Shown here in pieces: positions 33,290-37,490 of a DNA stretch of 37,490 bases (within the stretch, counting starts at the first letter, position 1; each line of letters opens with the position of its first letter). Position numbers and translations under genes: made by a program. The notes below the pieces were generated by a model. That model was given only the letters and a program-made list of their open reading frames with translations. It was not told the DNA's origin and made no database searches. Origin of the DNA: Christensenella sp. UBA1750 (GTDB lineage Bacteria; Bacillota; Clostridia; Christensenellales; UBA1750); NCBI GenBank assembly GCA_002315655.1, contig DCHO01000081.1:149237-186726 (forward strand), written 5' to 3'.

Positions 33290-34354
33290 ATGAGAATTGA
33301 TAAACGTTACTACAAGCTGATCGAGAAGGCTTTTACCGGCATTGCGGTGCCTATCACGGTGTATGACCCAAGCGGGGAGCAGATCTATCCCGTGTCCCTG
33401 AACAGCAGCGTCAACGCGGAGATTCCGAGCCTGAATTGGGAGAACAACAGCGCCGTGTCCGCAGCCATGCAGTATGTGAAGGTGCCTCTGCTGATGGGCC
33501 ACGTTCTCGGATGCCCCGGAAGCTGTGCAAACGGGGAAAGCCTGTTACAGATGGCTTCCCTGCTGCTGACCTCGCTGGTCAAGTCGCTGGATCGGGACGT
33601 GGACAAGGACGAGGTGCTGCGCAAGATCCTGCTGGACGGGCTTTACGGCACTGAGTTGGAAACCCTCGCCATGGAACACGGGCTGGAAATGCAGAAGAAC
33701 CGCTGTGCCATTTTGTTCCAGTGTGACGGGGAAGTGTCCGACACGGTTTCCGGGACGCTCAAGGAAGCCTTTTCCAGCACCGGCGGCAGCGATCTGGTCA
33801 CGGCCATCTCCCGCAACTCCGTGGTGCTGCTGCGCTGCATGGACGATTGCCGGGAGGATGAATTGACCGAGCTCGTTCAGGCGCTGATGGACACTGTGGT
33901 GGAGGAAACAGGTCTTTCCATGAAGGTGGGCATCGGGGAGACCAAGCCGGAACTGAACCAGATGGCCAAGTCTTTGAGCGAGGCTCGAAAAGCCATCGAG
34001 ATCGGTCGGGTGTTCCGCCGGGAGGACAGCATTTTTTCCTTCCGCTCGCTGCTCATGGAGCGTTTCATGTGCGAGGTGCCGGAGGAGCTGGCACGGAAAT
34101 ACTATGAGGTGCTCTTCAACAAGAAGAACAGCCGCATCTTCAACGAGGAAATGATCGTCACCATTGACCGCTTCTTTGACTGCCACCTAAATGTTTCCGA
34201 GGCGGCGCGGCAGCTGTATATCCACAGAAATACGCTGGTGTATCGGCTGGATAAAGTCCAGCGCGCAACCGGGCTTGACCTGCGCTCCTTTGAGGACGCC
34301 ATCACCTTTAAGCTGTTGTGGATGTTGGGGCGCACAAAGGATGGACAAAAATAA
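33290..34354 (+). CDS. CdaR/PucR-type transcriptional regulator
   Basis: A 354-residue cytoplasmic protein. The C-terminal 55 residues form the PucR-type HTH_30 domain (FFDCHLNVSEAARQLYIHRN, then TLVYRLDKVQRATG). A GGDEF-like/CdaR middle domain is seen around residues 135-250 (MKVGIGETKPELNQMAKSLSEARKA). The N-terminal 100 residues may be a sensor region with a CPGSC motif. Such regulators usually activate sugar-acid or purine catabolic genes. It lies directly after the ABC ATPase gene, so a role in sugar uptake control is a reasonable guess. The start has a weak AAAGGG ribosome binding sequence. Confidence 0.88.
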   Translation: MRIDKRYYKLIEKAFTGIAVPITVYDPSGEQIYPVSLNSSVNAEIPSLNWENNSAVSAAMQYVKVPLLMGHVLGCPGSCANGESLLQMASLLLTSLVKSLDRDVDKDEVLRKILLDGLYGTELETLAMEHGLEMQKNRCAILFQCDGEVSDTVSGTLKEAFSSTGGSDLVTAISRNSVVLLRCMDDCREDELTELVQALMDTVVEETGLSMKVGIGETKPELNQMAKSLSEARKAIEIGRVFRREDSIFSFRSLLMERFMCEVPEELARKYYEVLFNKKNSRIFNEEMIVTIDRFFDCHLNVSEAARQLYIHRNTLVYRLDKVQRATGLDLRSFEDAITFKLLWMLGRTKDGQK

Positions 34355-34380
34355 AAAAATGCGGTAAAATATGGAAAGTG

Positions 34381-34411
34381 GGAAAGAAGTCCTTTTCTGC
34401 TTTCCTTTTTT
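34381..34411 (+). terminator. Intrinsic terminator after the CdaR-type gene
   Basis: GGAAAG-A-AG pairs with CT-G-CTTTCC around a short pyrimidine loop and is followed by six T. It lies 27 bases after the stop codon. Confidence 0.75.
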
Positions 34412-34455
34412 GCAATGAAGGGAGCGAAGCGACAGAAGGGCGAGCGTTTCTTGGA

Positions 34456-34477
34456 AAAACACTAATAGGAGTGTTTT
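34456..34477 (+). other. Hairpin upstream of the S41 protease gene (first)
   Basis: A perfect 8-bp stem, AAAACACT / AGTGTTTT, with loop AATAGG. It ends in TTTT and could act as a weak terminator or leader element. It belongs to the structured spacer 34355-34553, which has no gene. Confidence 0.55.
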
Positions 34478-34497
34478 CAGAAATAAGCCGCCCGAAA

Positions 34498-34526
34498 CAC
34501 CGAAATTTGCACAGCACATTTCGGTG
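34498..34526 (+). other. Hairpin upstream of the S41 protease gene (second)
   Basis: A perfect 9-bp stem, CACCGAAAT / ATTTCGGTG, is continued inside by TGC / GCA after one mismatch on each side. No T-run follows. It ends 10 bases before the ribosome binding site of the S41 gene, so it may affect its translation or mRNA stability. Confidence 0.6.
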
Positions 34527-34553
34527 CGCACATTTTGTGGAGGCTGTTTTTAT

Positions 34554-35780
34554 ATGAAAAAAGTATTGTCTGTTGTGATCTATACGCTGGTGATCGTGCT
34601 GGTGACGGCGCTTGTCGCTTCCGGCGCAACGCTGCTTATTTCCTCTTCCGTGGATGACGGCAGGAGCGACAAAGTGACGATTTCCCGGGAGGAATACGAG
34701 ACGCTGAAAAAGTACGGGAAGCTGTCCAACATTATGACGCTTGTGGAGAACAAGTTCGTTGAGGATGTGACCGAGGACGACCTGATCGAATATGCCGCCT
34801 ACGGCATGGTGGCCATGCTGGGCGATCCGTATTCCTATTACCTCGATACCGAGGCCATGAACACCATGCAGGAGGAGGACTCCGGCAACTATGTTGGCAT
34901 CGGCGCGGTGTTCACAACTGACCCCGACAACGGAAACATGGTCGTTACGCGCATTTATGCCGACAGCCCCGCCAGCGAGGGCGGCATCCAGATCGGGGAT
35001 ATTCTCTATAAGGTGGACGGGGAATCCATCGTCGGCGTGGATACAACGACAGTCACGGCCATGGTGCGCGGTGAAGAGGGCACGGACATTGTGATGACCG
35101 TGCTTCGGGACGGCGAAGAAGTGGACATACCCATGACCCGCCGCCAGGTTGAAAAGGTAGAGCTGGATTATAAGCTGCTGGAGGATGGCGTGTTGCACAT
35201 CACCCTGTCTTCCTTCTCCACGAATGCCGATACCGGCTTTGAGGAAGCGGTCAAATACGGCAAGGAGAACGGCATGACCGGAATTTTGCTGGATCTGCGC
35301 GGTAATCCCGGCGGCGCGGACACAATTCTCAACCCCATTGCCGATCTGCTGCTGCCGGAAGGCGTGGTTTACTACACCGAAGACAGCGAGGGCAACCGCG
35401 TGGAGTCCAAATCGGATGCGTATAATCTGGGGCTGCCCGTGGTGGTGCTATGCGATGAGAACTCCGCCAGCGCAGCCGAGGTGCTGATCGCCTCCCTGCA
35501 GGATTATAAGATGGCCACCGTCGTGGGCACCACCACCTTCGGCAAAGCCATCGGCCAGAGTACCTACACCGTGGGGGAGGACGGCTCCGGTTTGCACTTA
35601 ACCACTGTCAAGGTCTATTCGCCCCTTGGACGCAACTGGCATGGCGAGGGTCTGGAGCCCGATGTTGTGGTGGAGCAGCCCGAGGAACTGAAACACAATC
35701 CGCTGCTGCGCAACGAGGAAAACGATACGCAGTATATCGAGGGCTTGAAGATTCTGCGGGAGCAGATCGCAGCGAAATAA
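34554..35780 (+). CDS. CtpA-like S41 family carboxyl-terminal processing peptidase
   Basis: A 409-residue membrane-anchored serine protease. One N-terminal membrane helix (about residues 6-28) places the rest outside the membrane. A PDZ domain spans about residues 105-195 (GIGAVFTTD, SPASEGGIQIGDILYKVDGESI). The S41 domain follows, with LDLRGNPGG. The catalytic Ser is S306 in NSASAAEV and the Lys is K331 in TTFGKAIGQ. Their 25-residue spacing matches CtpB. The ATG at 34554 has GTGGAGG ten bases upstream; the frame extends upstream into the hairpin region and is not used. Likely roles are envelope protein quality control or signalling. Confidence 0.95.
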   Translation: MKKVLSVVIYTLVIVLVTALVASGATLLISSSVDDGRSDKVTISREEYETLKKYGKLSNIMTLVENKFVEDVTEDDLIEYAAYGMVAMLGDPYSYYLDTEAMNTMQEEDSGNYVGIGAVFTTDPDNGNMVVTRIYADSPASEGGIQIGDILYKVDGESIVGVDTTTVTAMVRGEEGTDIVMTVLRDGEEVDIPMTRRQVEKVELDYKLLEDGVLHITLSSFSTNADTGFEEAVKYGKENGMTGILLDLRGNPGGADTILNPIADLLLPEGVVYYTEDSEGNRVESKSDAYNLGLPVVVLCDENSASAAEVLIASLQDYKMATVVGTTTFGKAIGQSTYTVGEDGSGLHLTTVKVYSPLGRNWHGEGLEPDVVVEQPEELKHNPLLRNEENDTQYIEGLKILREQIAAK

Positions 35781-35799
35781 CATAAAATCAGGCATAACA

Positions 35800-35828
35800 A
35801 AAGGAGACGACAGAGCATCGTCTCCTTT
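35800..35828. terminator. Candidate bidirectional terminator after the S41 gene
   Basis: A perfect 11-bp stem, AAAGGAGACGA / TCGTCTCCTTT, with loop CAGAGCA lies 19 bases after the S41 stop. The plus-strand tail (GCTATTT) is poor. The minus-strand tail (TTTTGTTATG) is better and could end transcripts coming from the convergent VanY-like gene. Confidence 0.65.
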
Positions 35829-35856
35829 GCTATTTGGCGGAAAGAGGGAACAGGAA

Positions 35857-35881
35857 CGGCGCGCCCTCGACGGGCGCGCCG
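35857..35881. repeat. GC-only inverted repeat in the S41-VanY spacer
   Basis: CGGCGCGCCC (35857-35866) is the exact complement of GGGCGCGCCG (35872-35881) with a five-base loop. No T-run follows. Part of it (ACAGGAACGGC...GACGGGCG) is echoed at about 35954-35973, suggesting duplicated or decayed sequence. Confidence 0.7.
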
Positions 35882-35895
35882 TGGGGCGCTGCGGG

Positions 35896-35925
35896 AAGTG
35901 CGGTGGTCATCCAAGTGCGGTGGTC
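35896..35925. repeat. Short tandem direct repeat
   Basis: AAGTGCGGTGGTC occurs exactly twice, at 35896-35908 and 35913-35925, 17 bp apart. It lies in the noncoding spacer between the S41 and VanY-like genes. Two copies only, so not a CRISPR array. Confidence 0.7.
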
Positions 35926-35985
35926 GCGCCAGTCCGGGGGAAGCGGTTGTCCAACAGGAACGGCTTGACGGGCGGCTGTTGTGTT

Positions 35986-36756
35986 CTAACGGTTTGCACA
36001 GTATTCTTCGAGTGTCCAGCCGTGCTCGCGGATGACGGAGGCGATCTCCTTGCCGACGTAGCGGTAATGCCAGCTTTCGTAGGGGAAGCCGGTGATTTCC
36101 TCCTTGCCCTCTGGGTAGCGGAGGATGAAGCCGTAGTCCCAGCAGTGCTCGATGAGCCACGCAAACTGCGGGGTGTCGGCAAAGGTTCCGGACTCGCGGC
36201 GGGCGGTGACGTCGAAGGCCAGACCGGTTTGGTGTTCGCTCTGCCCGGGAAGCGCAGCGGTGCCGTCTTCCGTGGCATCATAGATCTCCTGCTGCTTTTC
36301 CGTGGTGCGGAAGGCGCTGGTCACGGTAAAGCCCTCCACGCCGTCCTGCGCGGCGGCTGTGAACATTTCGTTGGCCGCCAGATAGGTTTCCTCAGTCAGC
36401 GACATTTCCGCATAGGAGAGCTTAAACACGCGATCCTCGCGCCCGTAGAGGTCAATGAGAGCATCAGGCACATAGTTATCCGGCAGCGGATTGTCCTTGT
36501 TCACCAGCAGCACTTCCGGCATCGGAGTAGGCGTTGGAGTTGGGGTCGGAGTTGGCGTCGGGGTCGGCGTGGGGGAAACGGTCGGAGTAGGGGTCGCGGT
36601 TGGGGAAAGCGTGACGGGGGAGCTTATGGTCTGTACGGGGTTCAATGTGACCGTCGGCTTGCTGCCAATCAGGAATTTCCCTAATGCAAATATGGCGGCG
36701 ATCAGCAAAATCAACAGGATCAGCCACAGAAGGCATCCTTTTCTCTTTCTTTTCAT
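35986..36756 (-). CDS. VanY-like D-alanyl-D-alanine carboxypeptidase, membrane-anchored
   Basis: A 256-residue zinc M15 family peptidase expected to trim D-Ala from peptidoglycan stem peptides outside the cell. The order is: basic N-terminus and one membrane helix (about residues 8-30), a Thr/Pro linker with SP(TP)8 at 61-78, then the catalytic domain. Zinc and active-site residues are visible: R150 (SAFRTT), H175 and D182 (QSEHQTGLAFDV), and E227 and H230 (YESWHYRYVG). AGGAG precedes the ATG on the minus strand. A longer frame upstream reads through the promoter and is not used. No van regulatory genes are near, so it is housekeeping rather than a resistance cassette. Confidence 0.93.
   Translation of the reverse strand: MKRKRKGCLLWLILLILLIAAIFALGKFLIGSKPTVTLNPVQTISSPVTLSPTATPTPTVSPTPTPTPTPTPTPTPTPMPEVLLVNKDNPLPDNYVPDALIDLYGREDRVFKLSYAEMSLTEETYLAANEMFTAAAQDGVEGFTVTSAFRTTEKQQEIYDATEDGTAALPGQSEHQTGLAFDVTARRESGTFADTPQFAWLIEHCWDYGFILRYPEGKEEITGFPYESWHYRYVGKEIASVIREHGWTLEEYCANR
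36523..36570. repeat. Degenerate 6-bp tandem repeat encoding the (TP)8 linker
   Basis: Eight consecutive Thr-Pro codon pairs of the VanY-like protein, read on the minus strand, give a 48-bp tract of GGNGTN-like hexamers on the plus strand. Third positions vary, so the array is imperfect at DNA level. It separates the membrane anchor from the catalytic domain. Confidence 0.85.
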
Positions 36757-36793
36757 GCGTGTTCTCCTAAGTGTTCTACTTGTACCAAGACGA

Positions 36794-36822
36794 AGTATAG
36801 CCTGCTTTTGTTCCTTTGGCAA
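36794..36822 (-). promoter_or_regulatory. Promoter of the VanY-like gene
   Basis: On the minus strand TTGCCA (36822-36817) and TATACT (36799-36794) are 17 bp apart, leaving a leader of about 30 bases. Confidence 0.75.
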
Positions 36823-36884
36823 GAGAAATGTCGAAACAGGAATCGGGCGAGGCTCGTATTCTTTGCAAAGAGGGGGGAGTAAGC

Positions 36885-37298
36885 ATGAAATGGTTTTGGA
36901 AGCTGTTGTTGTGGCTTGGTGGGATTCTGGGAGGAATCCTGCTGCTTGCAGGTGTGCTGCTCGGCTGTCTGACGTATGAGATGCGATACAAAAAAGAAGT
37001 GCGGGCGCAGAGCGTTTCGCCGAATGGATGCCATACGCTAAATCTGGTGGCTGTGGGAGAAGCGGCATGGCCTTTCGGCCCGGCGGACGGGAAGCTGGTT
37101 CTGAAAGAAAATGGCAAAACGATTGCGGAGGATACGTTTACCCTATTTGATGATGGAGGCAGTATCCGAGAGGAAAACTGGGAAGTGACATGGGAAGAAG
37201 ACATGGTCAGGGTTGTGATCCGTGGGGAAGAACAGTATCCTGAGGAATTTGTGGTGGGATTTGATGGGAGGGTGGAGAGCAGACAAATCATGGACTGA
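36885..37298 (+). CDS. Membrane-anchored protein of unknown function
   Basis: A 137-residue protein with a single N-terminal membrane helix (about residues 4-30, rich in Leu and Gly) and a small extracytoplasmic domain. The start of that domain, SVSPNGCHTLNLVAVGEAAWPFGP, resembles a group of small clostridial anchored proteins with an SPNGxHT/FGP pattern that I cannot name securely. The C-terminus is acidic and beta-like. GGGGGGAG precedes the ATG; the frame extends further upstream but without a good ribosome binding site. No function can be given. Confidence 0.75.
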   Translation: MKWFWKLLLWLGGILGGILLLAGVLLGCLTYEMRYKKEVRAQSVSPNGCHTLNLVAVGEAAWPFGPADGKLVLKENGKTIAEDTFTLFDDGGSIREENWEVTWEEDMVRVVIRGEEQYPEEFVVGFDGRVESRQIMD

Positions 37299-37320
37299 TG
37301 CGGAAATGCCGAGAAGTACG

Positions 37321-37350
37321 GGATTTTCGGGAAGACGGATAAGAAAATCC
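37321..37350. other. Hairpin after the unknown anchored protein
   Basis: Perfect 8-bp stem GGATTTTC / GAAAATCC with a 14-base loop. It is followed by an A-run, not a T-run, so it is not a canonical terminator for the plus strand. Confidence 0.4.
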
Positions 37351-37370
37351 AAAAACTTCAAAAAATGGTA

Positions 37371-37399
37371 TTGACAAAAATGATGCGCTGCGATATAAT
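37371..37399 (+). promoter_or_regulatory. Promoter of the tRNA-Val transcript
   Basis: Consensus TTGACA (37371-37376) and TATAAT (37394-37399) with an ideal 17-bp spacer. It is followed by a leader of about 45 bases and then the tRNA. This is the best match to consensus in the window, as expected for a stable-RNA gene. Confidence 0.92.
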
Positions 37400-37418
37400 A
37401 ACCATTGTCGCCGGCAAA

Positions 37419-37440
37419 CGAGAGGTGCGAATCCTTCTCG
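37419..37440 (+). other. T-arm-like hairpin in the tRNA leader
   Basis: CGAGAGG (37419-37425) pairs with CCTTCTCG (37433-37440), one base bulged, around the 7-base loop TGCGAAT. The loop and closing pair match the tRNA T-loop at positions 53, 54, 56, 57, 58 and 61; only position 55 (G instead of T) differs. It sits 10 bases before the tRNA-Val 5' end. Confidence 0.55.
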
Positions 37441-37450
37441 CGGAGGCCTT

Positions 37451-37490
37451 GGGAGCATAGCTCAGCTGGGAGAGCATCTGCCTTACAAGC
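37451..37490 (+). tRNA. tRNA-Val (anticodon UAC), truncated by window end
   Basis: The first 40 bases of a tRNA are present: acceptor 5' strand GGGAGCA, T8-A9, D-arm GCTC-AGCTGGGA-GAGC, base 26 A, and anticodon stem TCTGC with loop CTTACAA. The anticodon TAC (37484-37486) reads valine codons. The 3' half lies beyond the window. Confidence 0.95.

Noticed and set aside
35896..35925. Direct repeats as a CRISPR fragment
   Set aside because: Only two 13-base units with a 4-base gap, no spacers of proper length and no cas genes in the window.
36491..36979. Plus-strand frame with a Gly-Val repeat
   Set aside because: It is the complement of the (TP)8 linker and of the VanY N-terminus, and has no ribosome binding site.
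36757..37068. N-terminal extension of the VanY-like protein by about 100 residues
   Set aside because: The extension reads through the -10/-35 promoter and overlaps the divergent gene; the ATG at 36756 has AGGAG and begins a typical membrane anchor.
35986..37298. Vancomycin-resistance cassette
   Set aside because: The VanY-like protein stands alone without vanH, vanA/B, vanX or a two-component system, and such M15 carboxypeptidases are common housekeeping proteins in Firmicutes.

Overview
This is a chromosomal window of moderately high GC from what looks like a Gram-positive anaerobe of the class Clostridia, most likely a gut member of the Oscillospiraceae/Ruminococcaceae. The evidence is a methionine T-box leader, strong AGGAGG-type ribosome binding sites, HemZ, a TIGR04086-type membrane protein, separate secD and secF genes, and the gene order ruvC-ruvA-ruvB-queA-tgt-yajC-secD-secF-recJ-apt-rel-dtd-hemZ. 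I recall that order as typical of Clostridia. The placement is an inference from content, not from a search.

Layout. 1-3808: the 3' part of a ComB-type phosphosulfolactate phosphatase, a Met T-box leader, metG and a TatD nuclease. 3829-6400: a small accessory group (nucleoside hydrolase variant, GNAT, sialidase-like protein) ending in a bidirectional terminator shared with argH, which is on the minus strand (6462-7838). 8035-28123: a long plus-strand run of housekeeping genes: ruvCAB, queA, tgt, yajC, secDF, recJ, apt, rel, dtd, an MBL hydrolase, hemZ and smpB. Accessory genes interrupt it. A RelB/YafQ toxin-antitoxin pair, a GH127/DUF1680 protein and a GNAT lie between queA and tgt. A phospholipase-C-like protein lies between rel and dtd. 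28137-30287: an intracellular GH29 alpha-L-fucosidase, a small membrane protein and a class III Fic AMP-transferase. 30397-31890: a stand-alone effector-binding-domain protein divergent from ribokinase, with overlapping promoters. 32093-34354: an orphan MsmX/UgpC-type sugar-importer ATPase and a CdaR/PucR-type regulator. 34554-37298: a CtpA-like S41 protease, a VanY-like carboxypeptidase on the minus strand and a small anchored protein. The window ends inside a tRNA-Val(UAC) gene.

How the parts work together. The central cluster joins recombination repair (RuvABC, RecJ), queuosine modification of tRNA (QueA, Tgt), protein export (YajC, SecD, SecF), the stringent response and purine salvage (Rel, Apt), translation quality control (Dtd, SmpB) and a HemZ-type radical SAM protein. 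Around it are cytoplasmic glycan and sugar genes: GH127, GH29, a sialidase-like protein, ribokinase, nucleoside hydrolase and a shared ABC ATPase. This fits a gut organism that imports oligosaccharides and cleaves them inside the cell.

I found no CRISPR array, prophage, insertion sequence or obvious new multi-gene defence system. The less ordinary signals are: a terminator-like hairpin that buries the ribosome binding site of the gene after yajC; a self-inhibited Fic enzyme without an antitoxin; the cargo block with a toxin-antitoxin pair inside the queA-tgt interval; hairpin- and repeat-rich spacers around the S41 protease; and a T-arm-like hairpin in the leader of the tRNA-Val transcript.
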